64,000 nucleotides of DNA from JAPOKJ01 sp031421635 (GCA_031421635.1 JANOPA010000026.1:62001-126000), one strand, 5' to 3'. Counted from the stretch's first letter, positions 23,496 to 33,332 are shown. Notes: generated by a model from the letters alone, not told the origin. Made by a program: numbers and translations.

Positions 23496-24485
23496 CTATT
23501 GCTGCTCAATTTTCGCGTCGCGAATCGCCTTAGCCCATTTGACGGCCTCAGACTGAGTGCGGCTACCCAAAGCTGCCGGCGTGCCTGGCTCAGCCTCGAA
23601 GCCGAGCGCCGCGAACTTGTCCTGAATCTCCTTATTGCCCGCCGCAACATTGAGTGCCGCGTTTAGCTTGGCAATGATGTCGGGAGGAGTTCCGGCCGGT
23701 GCATAGGCTGCAAAGAACGCAATTAATTCGTAATCCTTGAACCCAAGCGCTTCGTTGACTGTGGGCAACTCAGGGATCGCTTTTGAGCGTTTGAGTGAGG
23801 TCACCGCCAGACCGCGGATTTTTCCGGATTTCACTTGCGGTAGCGTGACTGCCAAGTCGGCTGTGAAAATCATGACCTGGCCGCCTATCAAGTCCGTCAT
23901 GGCGGCGGGGCCGCTCTTATAGGGCACATGGGTTAATTTCACGCCGCTCATATTGGCCAGAACTTCGGTGGAGACCAATTGAGAGGTGCTGGCACTGGCA
24001 AAAGTGACCGACTCCGGCTTGGCCTTGGCGAGATCGACTAATTCACGCAAGGTCTTGGCAGGGACGTCGTTATTCACGGTGACAATCAAGGGAACTTGGC
24101 CCATGAAGCCGATCGGGCTAAACGCAGTGTCCTGATCATAAGGAAGCTTTTTCATCAGACTCTTCAGGGCTGCGTTGGTGCTATTGGTGCCAATGAGAAT
24201 TGTGTAGCCGTCCGGGGCCGCCTTGGCGACGGCATCCGCACCGAGCATACCGTTTACGCCCGCTTTGTTTTCGACCACGATCGGCTGACCGAGAACCTCG
24301 GACATTTTGGCTGCAAAAGCCCGCCCGATTTGGTCGGTGGCACTTCCCGCGGCAAAAGGAACAATGGCTTTGATTGGTTTATTGGGATAACTTTGAGCGT
24401 AGGCTACGCCCGAAACCGAGGAGGCTGAAATGACGCCGGCCAAGCCAAATGCAAAATAACCAAAATGGCGATGAAGTTGAAACAT
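23496..24485 (-). CDS. Bug-family tripartite tricarboxylate transporter receptor
   Basis: Periplasmic binding protein of 329 residues with signal peptide ending VAYAQ and the signature YPNKPIKAIVPFAAGSATDQIGR, then VENKAGVNGMLGA and THVPYKSGPAAMTDLIGGQV. ATG 24485 is preferred over an upstream TTG because it begins the signal peptide. It is followed by the NIPSNAP gene. No membrane components are nearby. The ligand is unknown, but placement beside the dioxygenase operon suggests a carboxylated aromatic. Confidence 0.9.
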   Translation of the reverse strand: MFQLHRHFGYFAFGLAGVISASSVSGVAYAQSYPNKPIKAIVPFAAGSATDQIGRAFAAKMSEVLGQPIVVENKAGVNGMLGADAVAKAAPDGYTILIGTNSTNAALKSLMKKLPYDQDTAFSPIGFMGQVPLIVTVNNDVPAKTLRELVDLAKAKPESVTFASASTSQLVSTEVLANMSGVKLTHVPYKSGPAAMTDLIGGQVMIFTADLAVTLPQVKSGKIRGLAVTSLKRSKAIPELPTVNEALGFKDYELIAFFAAYAPAGTPPDIIAKLNAALNVAAGNKEIQDKFAALGFEAEPGTPAALGSRTQSEAVKWAKAIRDAKIEQQ

Positions 24486-24629
24486 GGGAGCCTCGAATGA
24501 CAAACAGGTGAAGAACGAACAATACGTCGTGGAAATTATTGCATAGTTGCTCTAAGCCTGGTCCTAGAGTGTTTTTGATGATTGAACTTGTCAACGCAGG
24601 GTTGCAATGAGGACCGAAGAGACTGAAGA

Positions 24630-25115
24630 CTACGGCGAAACGTTAGGCCGGATTTGCAGCTCAACAGAACGCAGATGCTTGGCCTGCCAAAGTGCCCAAC
24701 TCATCAGCATTAGAAAACCGTCCTCTAGAAGGGTATAGATAGTAAGTGGTCTAGCCCAATACACCCCGAAGCAACCACAATTGGGAATGTCAAGACCGCG
24801 TTGTAGCGCAATCGCGAGCCAAGCGAAGTAAAGGCAGTGCAAAAGGAAAACCATCGCCGCTAAGGTTTTCAGGAAATTACCCGCCAAGAGTGCTAGCGCC
24901 AGTCCAAGCTCGATCATGACTAATCCCCAGGAGCTAAACGGGATGAAGGCTTTTGGAAATACCTGATAAGTATCCACAACCTGGTAGAAGCCGGGCATAT
25001 TGGCGAGTTTGCCGATGGCCGAAGTCGCAAGCAGCAGGGTAAAAAATATCCGTATTGCGAAATAGACCCGAGAGGGCCAAGCTTTTAAAATTGCCTGCAC
25101 AATAGGTGGTTCCAA
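24630..25115 (-). CDS. MauE/DoxX-like membrane protein
   Basis: A 161-residue membrane protein with about four helices: ATSAIGKLANMPGFYQVVDTYQVFP, then LVMIELGLALALLAGNFL and FLLHCLYFAWLAIALQRGLDIPNCGCFGVYWARPL. The CGCFG motif and layout match MauE/DoxX-type quinone or redox-associated membrane proteins. The start is TTG at 25115, only 27 bp from the divergent dehydrogenase start; an inner GTG (VQAIL) is possible. The partner is unknown. Confidence 0.75.
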   Translation of the reverse strand: MEPPIVQAILKAWPSRVYFAIRIFFTLLLATSAIGKLANMPGFYQVVDTYQVFPKAFIPFSSWGLVMIELGLALALLAGNFLKTLAAMVFLLHCLYFAWLAIALQRGLDIPNCGCFGVYWARPLTIYTLLEDGFLMLMSWALWQAKHLRSVELQIRPNVSP

Positions 25116-25142
25116 GAGATCGACGAGACATAGGGTGAAACG

Positions 25143-26312
25143 ATGAAAGCAGGAATCTTTAATTTTTTAGCCATGGATAGAGTTCATTTTGGTACTCCTG
25201 CTGCCGATGCGCTTGCGCAAGAAGTACATGAACGTCAGGCCAAGCGTGTTTTCGTTGTCACTAGTCGTTCCTTGAATCGAAAAACTGACGCGGTGAAGCA
25301 GGCGACGGCGAAGATCAAAGATCGGATTGTGGGCCTTTTCGATGAGTGCATCGAGCATACACCACGGGATACTGTGATCGCGCTCGCTCAGGAACTTCGC
25401 GAAAGCCAAGCGGACCTCGTGGTGAGCATGGGCGGCGGCACGGTGATCGATACAGTGAAAATTGCTTTAGTCTGTTTGGCGGGCGGCGTTCAAACCGCAG
25501 AGCGGTTGGACGACTGGCATATGAAGGTCAAGCCTGAGGGAGGTTTGCACGTGCCCGTGGTGGGTGTACCGCCGTGTCGTCAAATTGCAATTCCCACCAC
25601 CTTATCGGGCGCTGAGTTTAGTGATCTCGGTGGTGGCACCGATACTCGTACGGGTGTAAAGCATGGATTTACAGGGCGCTTTATCGGTCCGGTGGCTGTG
25701 ATTCTCGATCCGACTGTGACGCTTCACACGCCGGATCGTTTATGGTTATCCACCGGTATTCGTGCGGTGGATCATGCCGTGGAAGCATTGTGTTCGATCA
25801 ATGCCCAACCCTTAGTCGATGCCACCAGTGTTCGAGCTATAACCTTGTTAAAGCGATCCCTGCTGCGCTATCAAACCGACCCCAATGATTTACAGGCGCG
25901 CTTGGAAGGGCAGCTAGGGGCTTGGTTGGCCTCAACCAGTATTCGGCGTACTGACTATGGTGCCAGTCATGGGCTCGGTCACGCCCTTGGGGCCGATACG
26001 GGAACTCCGCATGGCATTACATCTTGCGTGCTTTTGCCAACGGTGATGCGTTTTAATGCCGACGCATGTTCCTCGCAATTAGCCGAAATCGCCGCGGCTC
26101 TGGGTGACGCTAATGTCTCTGCGGCGGATCAAGTCGAGGCCTTGGTCGCTGAGCTTGGCTTACCCACCAGACTATCAATGCTGTGCATGGACCGCTCTCG
26201 CTTACCCGTCATCGCCGAGAAAGGCATGGCGAATATGTGGGTGCGAACAAATCCTCAGCCGATTAAAGAAGCTGCGCAGCTTTTAGAAATACTGAACCGC
26301 GCATGGGTTTAG
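25143..26312 (+). CDS. Iron-containing alcohol dehydrogenase
   Basis: A 389-residue group III dehydrogenase. The NAD-binding GGGTVIDTVK lies at about residues 98-107; metal ligands are an Asp/His in AVDHAVEALCS and the His pair in GASHGLGHALGADTGTPHG. It resembles maleylacetate-reductase relatives but lacks decisive marks. AGGGTG precedes the ATG. It is 15 bp from the PfkB kinase, with the sulfatase beyond, so the three form an operon. The substrate is unknown. Confidence 0.88.
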   Translation: MKAGIFNFLAMDRVHFGTPAADALAQEVHERQAKRVFVVTSRSLNRKTDAVKQATAKIKDRIVGLFDECIEHTPRDTVIALAQELRESQADLVVSMGGGTVIDTVKIALVCLAGGVQTAERLDDWHMKVKPEGGLHVPVVGVPPCRQIAIPTTLSGAEFSDLGGGTDTRTGVKHGFTGRFIGPVAVILDPTVTLHTPDRLWLSTGIRAVDHAVEALCSINAQPLVDATSVRAITLLKRSLLRYQTDPNDLQARLEGQLGAWLASTSIRRTDYGASHGLGHALGADTGTPHGITSCVLLPTVMRFNADACSSQLAEIAAALGDANVSAADQVEALVAELGLPTRLSMLCMDRSRLPVIAEKGMANMWVRTNPQPIKEAAQLLEILNRAWV

Positions 26313-26327
26313 AGGCCAAATAACTTC

Positions 26328-27281
26328 ATGAATTCCTCACAAGACTTGACGGGGTTTCCTGACATTTTGGCCATTGGTGAGCCGATGGTGGAATTCAATC
26401 AAACCGGTGAGGCAGACGCCCGTCTGTATTTGCAAGGCTTCGGGGGCGATACGTCAAATTTTGTGATTGCTGCCGCAAGACAAGGTGCTCGCGTCGGGTA
26501 CATCACAGCCTTGGGGGACGACCCTTACGGAGCCATGCTACGCAATCTTTGGAATGAGGAGGGCGTAGATACCCGCGATGTGATGAGTAATCCGGTGGCG
26601 TTTACGGCGATCTATTTTGTGACCCACAGCGAACGAGGCCATCAGTTTGATTTTTTTCGTAAAGGATCGGCAGCCAGTTTGATGAGGCCTAGCGACCTCA
26701 GGGCCGATAACATTCGGCGCGCCAAAGTGTTACACCTTTCGGGCATCTCACTGGCGATTTCGAAGAGCGTCCGCGAAACCTGTTTTGTAGCCTGTGACAT
26801 TGCCAAATCAGCCGGTGTGAAGGTTTCGTTCGACACGAATTTGAGGCTGAAACTTTGGTCGATGGAAGAGGCCCGCGATGTTATGCGGCGAGCCATTGCC
26901 TTGAGCGATATTTGTCTGCCAAGTTACGACGATATGACAGCACTCGCTGGTCTGACGGAGCCGGAGGCGATAGTTCAATACTGTCTCGATCTTGGCGCAA
27001 AGACGGTCGCTTTAAAGCTTGGTGCGCAGGGCGCTTTGCTCGGCGAGGCGGGCGTTCGCCACAGAATTTCCGCCTTCGCATGTAATCCCGTGGATGCTAC
27101 TGGCGCCGGCGATGCGTTTGGCGGGGCCTTGGTCGCAAGGCTTGTAGCTGGAGATTCGCTGTTGGCGGCGGGCAAGTATGCCGCAATTGTCGCGGCGCTT
27201 TCGACTGAAGGTTTTGGCGCGGTGGCGCCGATACCTTTCGCGCAGGCCGTTTGGGATAGAAGTGCCCGAGCCGAGTCGTAA
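26328..27281 (+). CDS. PfkB-family sugar kinase, 2-keto-3-deoxygluconate kinase-like
   Basis: Ribokinase-fold kinase of 317 residues: DILAIGEPMVEFNQTGE, GGDTSNFVIAAARQGARVGYITALGDDPYG, DTNLRLKLWSMEEA, and the catalytic loop DATGAGDAFGGALVARL with its Asp base. KdgK proteins share the DTNLR.KLW motif, which supports a 2-keto-3-deoxy sugar acid. It stands between the alcohol dehydrogenase and the sulfatase. Confidence 0.88.
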   Translation: MNSSQDLTGFPDILAIGEPMVEFNQTGEADARLYLQGFGGDTSNFVIAAARQGARVGYITALGDDPYGAMLRNLWNEEGVDTRDVMSNPVAFTAIYFVTHSERGHQFDFFRKGSAASLMRPSDLRADNIRRAKVLHLSGISLAISKSVRETCFVACDIAKSAGVKVSFDTNLRLKLWSMEEARDVMRRAIALSDICLPSYDDMTALAGLTEPEAIVQYCLDLGAKTVALKLGAQGALLGEAGVRHRISAFACNPVDATGAGDAFGGALVARLVAGDSLLAAGKYAAIVAALSTEGFGAVAPIPFAQAVWDRSARAES

Positions 27282-27319
27282 AATCTTAGAAAAAAAGTAA
27301 GCATTTAGCGGAGAATTTA

Positions 27320-29623
27320 ATGAGTACAGCTTCGAAACCGAATAAAGCGAAAATCGGAAAAACACTAATGGATTCGGTGCCGTGGTGGCCCGAGGCGAGG
27401 TCCTGTATGCCAGAGTCTCCCAATGTTCTCATTGTGCTTTTTGATGATGTGGGCTTTTCGGATTTCGGCTGCTATGGCTCGGCCATTCCAACACCGACGA
27501 TCGATGATATCGCCGCCAAAGGTGTGCGCTTCACTGGTTTTCATACCACGGCGATGTGCTCCACCACGCGGGCGGCCTTACTCACTGGCCGCAATCATCA
27601 CTCCGTTGGCATGGGTTGCTTGGCAAATTTTGATAGTGGCTTTCCGGGATATCGCGGCAAGATTTCGCGCGACGCCGCGACGCTTGCTGAGATGCTTCGC
27701 CCGCATGGCTACAACAACTACATGGTTGGCAAATGGCATGTCACTCCGGTGACCGAAAGTGGGCCGAGTGGCCCCTACGACGGCTGGCCATTACGTCGGG
27801 GTTTTGATCGTTTCTACGGATTTATGGATGCGGAGACTGATCAATTTAGCCCCGAACTTGTGCAGGACAATACACTGATTCCCGCACCCGGAACCTTCGA
27901 AACCGGTTATCACCTCACTGAAGATTTAGTCGACCAGACTATTCGCATGATCGCCGATCATCAGGCCGATCGACCTCAACAACCTTGGTTTACGATGTTG
28001 TCTTTGGGTGCCTGTCATGCTCCGCATCAAGCGCCGATGGAGTTGATCAAAAGCTACGACTCACAATTTTCCCAGGGCTGGGATGTTGAGCGAGCGAAGA
28101 GGCTAGCAAGGCAGATTGAACTCGGCATAGTTCCTAAAGGTACCCAGCTTCCGGAGCGCAACCCCAATGTTTCCGCTTGGGATGCCGCCCCGGATGAGCA
28201 CAAGCGTTTGTTTACCCGCCTGCAATCGGCTTACGCTGCCATGCTCGACCATTCTGATCAGCACCTCGCGCGCTTGATGGCCTTTCTTGAGACGGCAGGG
28301 TTACGCGACGATACCGTGGTGATGGTGCTCTCAGACAACGGCGCGAGCCAAGAAGGCGGCCCCTTGGGGATGGTGAACGCCATGGGCGCGTTCAATTTGA
28401 AACCCGAAGCGATGGCGACGAAGTTAGCGCGTATCGATGATATTGGCGGGCCGGATACCCATAGCAATTTCCCGCTGGGTTGGGCCATGGCCTCCAACAC
28501 GCCTTTGAAGCGATACAAGCAAAATACTCACGGTGGAGGCATTCGAGACGCGCTGGTGATCTCCTGGCCCAACGGGCCATTAATGCGTGGATCAATGAGT
28601 CATTCGTTTTGCCATGTCAGTGATATCGCACCGACTGTTCTAGATCTGTTGAAGCTTAGCCCGCCGAAAAAGGTTGAAGGCCATGCGATCAAGCCGATGA
28701 CGGGCGAGAGTTTTGCATCGAGCCTGGTGAACCCTGCCGCTCAACGCAAACGTGGCCCGCAGTATTTTGAAATGTTTGGGCATCGTGGCATTTGGAATGG
28801 GGGCTGGAAAGCTGTAGCCTTTCATCCTGTGGCAACACCCTTTGAGAAGGATGTATGGGAGCTTTATCATCTCGATGAAGACTTCTCTGAGATTCACGAT
28901 CTAGCCGCGACCCATCCTGAAAAACTCAAAGAACTTCAGTCTTTGTGGTGGAAGCTCGCGAAAGCCAATCAAGTGTTGCCTATGGACGATCGGTTTGCTC
29001 AACGCTTTGCGGAAAATGGTCGACGCTTCCATGGCAAACGGACCCAGTTTGAAATGCATATCGGCATGGGGCATCTACCGAACGAGGTCGCGCCAGATGT
29101 GCGCAGCAGAAACTATTTGATTGAAGCGCAAGTGCGAATTGATAGTGCCCAAACCCAAGGTGTATTAGTGGCCCACGGTGACGCAACGAGCGGCTACAGT
29201 CTCTACATTAAAGACGGGCGCCTTGTTCACGACATGAATATTGGTGGGGTGCATCATGTATTGACGTCTGACTGCGACGTACCGACAGGGAAACATGTCC
29301 TGGGCTTAAAAATGGAGCTTGGTCCCTGGGTAAAAGTGATCTTCCCGACGATAGGCCCTACGGTGATGCCCTCCACCCGCTTGGCTACGCTACTGATTGA
29401 TGGCGAATCGGTCGGGCAACTGGACACTAAGATGGTCGGTTTTAACTCCCAGGTGTCCTTCTCTGGACTGGATATCGGTCTAGACCGAGGCAGCCCCGTG
29501 TCGCATTATCAGGCTCCGTTTAGCTTTACGGGCGGCCAACTCTACAAGGTAAGCTATAGCCTCGATCCGATGCAAAAACTGGACTATGCCAACCTCGCTC
29601 AGGTAGAGTTTGCCCGCCAATAG
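27320..29623 (+). CDS. Sulfatase (arylsulfatase-like)
   Basis: A 767-residue type I sulfatase. The formylglycine site is Cys80 in MCSTTRAALLTGRNHH (C-x-T-x-R form), metal ligands are in LIVLFDDVGFSDFG, and the GKWH and HGGGIRDALVISWP motifs are in place. The C-terminal ~200 residues form an extra beta-rich domain. No signal peptide is visible, so it may act inside the cell; modification would need a sulfatase-maturating enzyme not seen here. It ends 3 bp from the convergent Bug receptor. It would release sulfate from an aryl or sugar sulfate. Confidence 0.92.
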   Translation: MSTASKPNKAKIGKTLMDSVPWWPEARSCMPESPNVLIVLFDDVGFSDFGCYGSAIPTPTIDDIAAKGVRFTGFHTTAMCSTTRAALLTGRNHHSVGMGCLANFDSGFPGYRGKISRDAATLAEMLRPHGYNNYMVGKWHVTPVTESGPSGPYDGWPLRRGFDRFYGFMDAETDQFSPELVQDNTLIPAPGTFETGYHLTEDLVDQTIRMIADHQADRPQQPWFTMLSLGACHAPHQAPMELIKSYDSQFSQGWDVERAKRLARQIELGIVPKGTQLPERNPNVSAWDAAPDEHKRLFTRLQSAYAAMLDHSDQHLARLMAFLETAGLRDDTVVMVLSDNGASQEGGPLGMVNAMGAFNLKPEAMATKLARIDDIGGPDTHSNFPLGWAMASNTPLKRYKQNTHGGGIRDALVISWPNGPLMRGSMSHSFCHVSDIAPTVLDLLKLSPPKKVEGHAIKPMTGESFASSLVNPAAQRKRGPQYFEMFGHRGIWNGGWKAVAFHPVATPFEKDVWELYHLDEDFSEIHDLAATHPEKLKELQSLWWKLAKANQVLPMDDRFAQRFAENGRRFHGKRTQFEMHIGMGHLPNEVAPDVRSRNYLIEAQVRIDSAQTQGVLVAHGDATSGYSLYIKDGRLVHDMNIGGVHHVLTSDCDVPTGKHVLGLKMELGPWVKVIFPTIGPTVMPSTRLATLLIDGESVGQLDTKMVGFNSQVSFSGLDIGLDRGSPVSHYQAPFSFTGGQLYKVSYSLDPMQKLDYANLAQVEFARQ

Positions 29624-29626
29624 TTT

Positions 29627-30640
29627 TTACTCAGGCTTAATGCCGATCGCCTGAACAAGCTTTGCCCAGCGCTCTCTCTCCGACTTCATAAACTGGGTGA
29701 ACGCACCACTATCCATTCCTGATTCGGCAATCGACCCGAGGGCGGCGAGGCGTTGAATCATCTCTGGTTGGCCCAAGGCCGTGTTCAAATCGCGATTAAC
29801 CCTGTTAATAATCTCTGGAGCCGTGCCAGCAGGGGCGAACACTCCGTTCCATCCGGCGTACTCAAAACCAGGAAAGGTGTCGGCAAGGCAGGGCACAGCG
29901 GGCAGGTTAGGGACCCGTTTCGCAGTGCTGACGGCGAGTGCTTGAATTTGATTGTTTCGAATATAGGATGACAGTGCTGCGTCCGGCAAGCAAATCATGG
30001 GGACGCGCCCACCGATCACATCTTGAATCGCATCGGTGGCCTTGGTATAGGGCACATGATTCAGTTTGATGCCCGCCATGGCCGCAAAACTATCGGCCAA
30101 CATCCCTGAAAAAGTTTTAGGACCTTCGGTCGCAATTGCGACTTTCTCAGGTTGCGCCTTGGCTGCGGCGATTGCGTCCGCAAGGGTCTTATATCCTGCA
30201 CTTGGACTCGCGGCAATCACGAACGGACTACGGCCAATGAGAGCGACCGGTGCAAAGTCCTTCTCTGGATCGTAGGGCAGCGTTTTAAAGGTGAATGAAT
30301 TGGTCACCATGGCGGCTGTAGTGCCGTAAAAGAAGGTGTAGCCATCCGCTGCAGATTTTGCGGCGGCTTGGGCTCCAATGACGTTCTGTCCGCCTGGCCG
30401 ATTTTCGACTACGACGGTTTGTCCCCAGGCGCGCGACATTTGTTCCGCTAAAAAGCGCGCCAAAATATCGGGGCCGGCACCCGCGGGTTGCGAGACGATC
30501 CACCTGACGGGGCGATTCGGCCAGGTGCTGCTTTGCGCGCTGACCTTATTTGCGGTGAGAGCGGCAAGACTCAAGCCCGCGAGCCTTAAAAGGCTGCGAC
30601 GCTTTGGGGTTTTAAGCGATTTTGCGTGATTCGAAATCAT
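29627..30640 (-). CDS. Bug-family receptor with twin-arginine-like signal
   Basis: A 337-residue Bug solute-binding protein. The N-terminus KRRSLLRLAGLSLAALTANKVSAQ looks like a twin-arginine signal, unlike the other two receptors here. The signature WPNRPVRWIVSQPAGAGPDILARF is followed by VVENRPGGQNVIGAQ. ATG 30640 is chosen for AAGGA five nt upstream; it begins 8 bp after the FAD hydroxylase stop, so the dioxygenase, hydroxylase and receptor form one operon. Confidence 0.88.
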   Translation of the reverse strand: MISNHAKSLKTPKRRSLLRLAGLSLAALTANKVSAQSSTWPNRPVRWIVSQPAGAGPDILARFLAEQMSRAWGQTVVVENRPGGQNVIGAQAAAKSAADGYTFFYGTTAAMVTNSFTFKTLPYDPEKDFAPVALIGRSPFVIAASPSAGYKTLADAIAAAKAQPEKVAIATEGPKTFSGMLADSFAAMAGIKLNHVPYTKATDAIQDVIGGRVPMICLPDAALSSYIRNNQIQALAVSTAKRVPNLPAVPCLADTFPGFEYAGWNGVFAPAGTAPEIINRVNRDLNTALGQPEMIQRLAALGSIAESGMDSGAFTQFMKSERERWAKLVQAIGIKPE

Positions 30641-30648
30641 CTCATTCC

Positions 30649-32241
30649 TTAGGTGCATTCTTTGGCTTGATCGGCTGACTGTAAGTGGTCCAGCATTTTT
30701 GTGAGTTGAGCTGCGCTTTTGGCCACACCGTAAACGTAATGGTCAGGTCTGAGCAAGACTACAGCGCAATCCATTGTTTCAAACCAAGTACGCAAGACAT
30801 GGTCGGCTTCTTGCCAGTCCTGATTTTCAAGATCAATCACGGCAAGGTGCCGCGAGTGTGCTCTCTTGGCGACTTGCTGAAGCCTACGTTCCGTTCCAGC
30901 GCGAACAAAAAGTCGCCAGCCCCGTCCGAGCAGGTCATCCATGCGAAGCTTTAGCCTTCCGCGAACCATCCAAGGTTGTGGAAAAAGTGTGCCTAGTGCG
31001 GCATGTGTCAGAGTATCCCGCAAGCCTGGGCCGAGCGGCGGCTGTACATTTTGACGGGGCGTAGGTATGACTTTGCCGTGGTGCTCGCTAAGCAACTTCT
31101 GGTCGCGAAGTTTGGCCTTTTCTGGGTCGCGCTCACCGACCAGTTGGCCGATGTGTTTGATGCGCGACGTGAGTTCCGTGACGTGGGCGCCGCGTTCGCT
31201 TTCGTAGCTGGCCAAGAGCTCGTCTGGCGCACCATGCTGTAAAACAGCGGACAGCTTCCAACTAAGATTGACCGCGTCGCGAATGCCTTGGCACATACCT
31301 TGACCCAAAAACGGCGGCTGTTGATGGGCCGCATCTCCTGCAAGGAACACGCGACCGGCTCGCCAGCGCTGCGCCACCAAGGCGTGAAACCGGTAGCTGG
31401 CTTGGCGCCATAACTTAGCTTGAGTCGGCACAAGCCAGCGCGCGAGTAGTTGCCAGGTGCCCTCGGCTGTGGCGAGATAGGCGGAGTCTTCACCCGAGTT
31501 GATTGCAAATTCCCAGCGACGATGCATGCCGGGGCCAATCACCATGGTGGTCGGACGCCGGGGCTCGCAGAACTGAACGCTGAACGGGGGTAGTTTTTCG
31601 AGACCCTTGGCGTTAAGTACGGTATCCACGACGAGCCAGGCTTGATCAAAGCCAAGGTCGGTCCAGCAAATGTCGAGCGCTTTGCGTACGGTACTCGATG
31701 CGCCATCGCAGGCGATGAGGTATTTCGCCCTCACTGTTTCACTGGTAGAGTCGTTACGAACTTGAAGTGCTACTTCGTGATGACCATTGCTGAGATCGGT
31801 GAGGGTAGCCCCTAGTGACACAGTCACGTTCGTAAATTTTTGCACGGCCTTGCGTAGCGCGGCTTCAATGGCTGGTTGCGTAAAGACGAGCGACGGTGGA
31901 AAGCCTAAGGGGTAGGGCGGCGGAAGTGTCGACATGATCTTGATCAACTGACCCTCGGCACCAAAAAAATGAGAGTCGGTGAAAGGTTCAATGAAGGGGG
32001 CGATGTCGTCCAATACCCCGATTTGCTGAAACACTCGCATGATTTCATGGTCGAGAGCGATGGCACGCGGCTTGTCATAGACTTCGGTTTGGCTATCGCA
32101 TACAAAGACTTTTAGGCCGTACTGACCGAGTAGTGCTGCTGCAACAGCACCGGTTGGGCCGAAACCGACGATCGCAACGTCATACAGTGCTTTGTTCGAA
32201 AGCTGCTTTGGGTGTCGACTATAGGCAATGAGAGGGGGCAA
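30649..32241 (-). CDS. FAD-dependent aromatic hydroxylase (MhpA-like)
   Basis: Class A flavoprotein monooxygenase of about 530 residues. It has the Rossmann motif DVAIVGFGPTGAVAAALLGQYGL, the DG-like motif CDGASSTVRKAL, and GRVFLAGDAAHQQPPFLGQGMCQGIRDAVNLSWKL. The C-terminal thioredoxin-like domain ends near PDHYVYGVAKS. It resembles 3-(3-hydroxyphenyl)propionate hydroxylase. I use TTG 32241 as start because anything longer overlaps the upstream gene and is unlike the family; the start remains uncertain. With the extradiol-type enzyme it would hydroxylate and then cleave a phenolic ring. Confidence 0.87.
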   Translation of the reverse strand: MPPLIAYSRHPKQLSNKALYDVAIVGFGPTGAVAAALLGQYGLKVFVCDSQTEVYDKPRAIALDHEIMRVFQQIGVLDDIAPFIEPFTDSHFFGAEGQLIKIMSTLPPPYPLGFPPSLVFTQPAIEAALRKAVQKFTNVTVSLGATLTDLSNGHHEVALQVRNDSTSETVRAKYLIACDGASSTVRKALDICWTDLGFDQAWLVVDTVLNAKGLEKLPPFSVQFCEPRRPTTMVIGPGMHRRWEFAINSGEDSAYLATAEGTWQLLARWLVPTQAKLWRQASYRFHALVAQRWRAGRVFLAGDAAHQQPPFLGQGMCQGIRDAVNLSWKLSAVLQHGAPDELLASYESERGAHVTELTSRIKHIGQLVGERDPEKAKLRDQKLLSEHHGKVIPTPRQNVQPPLGPGLRDTLTHAALGTLFPQPWMVRGRLKLRMDDLLGRGWRLFVRAGTERRLQQVAKRAHSRHLAVIDLENQDWQEADHVLRTWFETMDCAVVLLRPDHYVYGVAKSAAQLTKMLDHLQSADQAKECT

Positions 32242-32275
32242 AGTTCGCCTGCTCGGGCTAGACCCACGGTGGGCC

Positions 32276-33196
32276 TTACTCCTTGGCAAATTGCACCATG
32301 CGCTGAGCGGCCTTGAGGGCGGCGGATGGGGCTTGAGATATTCCCCAGTGATCGGTCCGGCCGGGCCCCCAGGCCCACTTTTCGGGGGTGCCCGCTTGAT
32401 AGTTGTCATCGACTTGCTGGACATCGGCGGTGTACTCGATGACCTCGCCGAACGGACCCAGAAAATAGTTAAAGGTGTTGTTGCCTGGACCATGCCGACC
32501 TGGGCCCCACTCAATGGGGAAGCCAGAATCCTTCATGCGACCACCGCCTCGCATGACACTGTCTAAGTCCGGCATAACAAAGGCGATGTGGTTTAAGGCA
32601 CTGTTATCGGCATCGCCAAAGGCGATGCTGTGATGGTCATCGTTGCAGCGCATGAAGGCCATGATGCGGGTTCGATCCGACAAGGAAAAATCCAAGACCG
32701 TCTCCAGAAATTGCTGACTCGCGGCGACATTGTCGCTGTTCAGAACCACATGGGCCAGCCGAGAGGGTTGATCCCTGGTTTCGGTGCTACTGGTATCAAT
32801 ATTGGATGAGATTTGATTATCGCCAAACACGAGCCGGAACACTCGCCCCACGGGGTCGGTAATGCTTAGAGCGACGCCGCCGCCTGGTTCGCTGAGAACA
32901 GCGCTAGGACGTAAAACCTTTCCACCTGCAAGCATCGCAGCCCCGGCTATCGCCTCAAGACTGCTCTGCTCACGAACCCTTAAAGTGACATTGCGAATTT
33001 CTGCTGACCCTGCTTTTCGGTGCAGTGACAAGATTTGCGGATCGCGTCCGGTGCCCCGAAAGTAGAGCGCATCAAGCTCTCGGGCGCAAACCGTGAGATG
33101 CCAAGTGTTGGTATAAAATTTTTCCGCCAAAACGAGATCGGGCACATTGAGCGCAACACTTCTGAGGGACTGAATATGCTTTGAGGCGTGAGTCAT
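32276..33196 (-). CDS. VOC-family extradiol dioxygenase-like protein
   Basis: A 306-residue protein with two glyoxalase/VOC modules: LRSVALNVPDLVLAEKFYTNTWHL and later LAHVVLNSDNVAASQQFLETVLDFSL. Metal ligands of type I extradiol dioxygenases can be placed at His in LAHVVLNS, His in LNHIAFVM and Glu in FGEVIEYTAD. The N-terminal module is degenerate, as usual. It is the first gene of the hydroxylase-receptor operon. Catechol-type cleavage is likely; the substrate is unknown. Confidence 0.87.
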   Translation of the reverse strand: MTHASKHIQSLRSVALNVPDLVLAEKFYTNTWHLTVCARELDALYFRGTGRDPQILSLHRKAGSAEIRNVTLRVREQSSLEAIAGAAMLAGGKVLRPSAVLSEPGGGVALSITDPVGRVFRLVFGDNQISSNIDTSSTETRDQPSRLAHVVLNSDNVAASQQFLETVLDFSLSDRTRIMAFMRCNDDHHSIAFGDADNSALNHIAFVMPDLDSVMRGGGRMKDSGFPIEWGPGRHGPGNNTFNYFLGPFGEVIEYTADVQQVDDNYQAGTPEKWAWGPGRTDHWGISQAPSAALKAAQRMVQFAKE

Positions 33197-33332
33197 GAAA
33201 ATCCTGAGGGTGAGGACAATTTTAGCCTGTGGAAGGAATGAGTATATTCATTGGGTTCGAATAATATAATCGACACAACTTTACTAAATACGACTTTCAC
33301 AACCGTGCGAGGCGAAAACCTTTGGAGTGGCG

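Noticed and set aside
30649..32514. A 621-residue version of the FAD hydroxylase.
   Set aside because: The extra N-terminus overlaps the upstream dioxygenase-like gene and contains no hydroxylase-like sequence.
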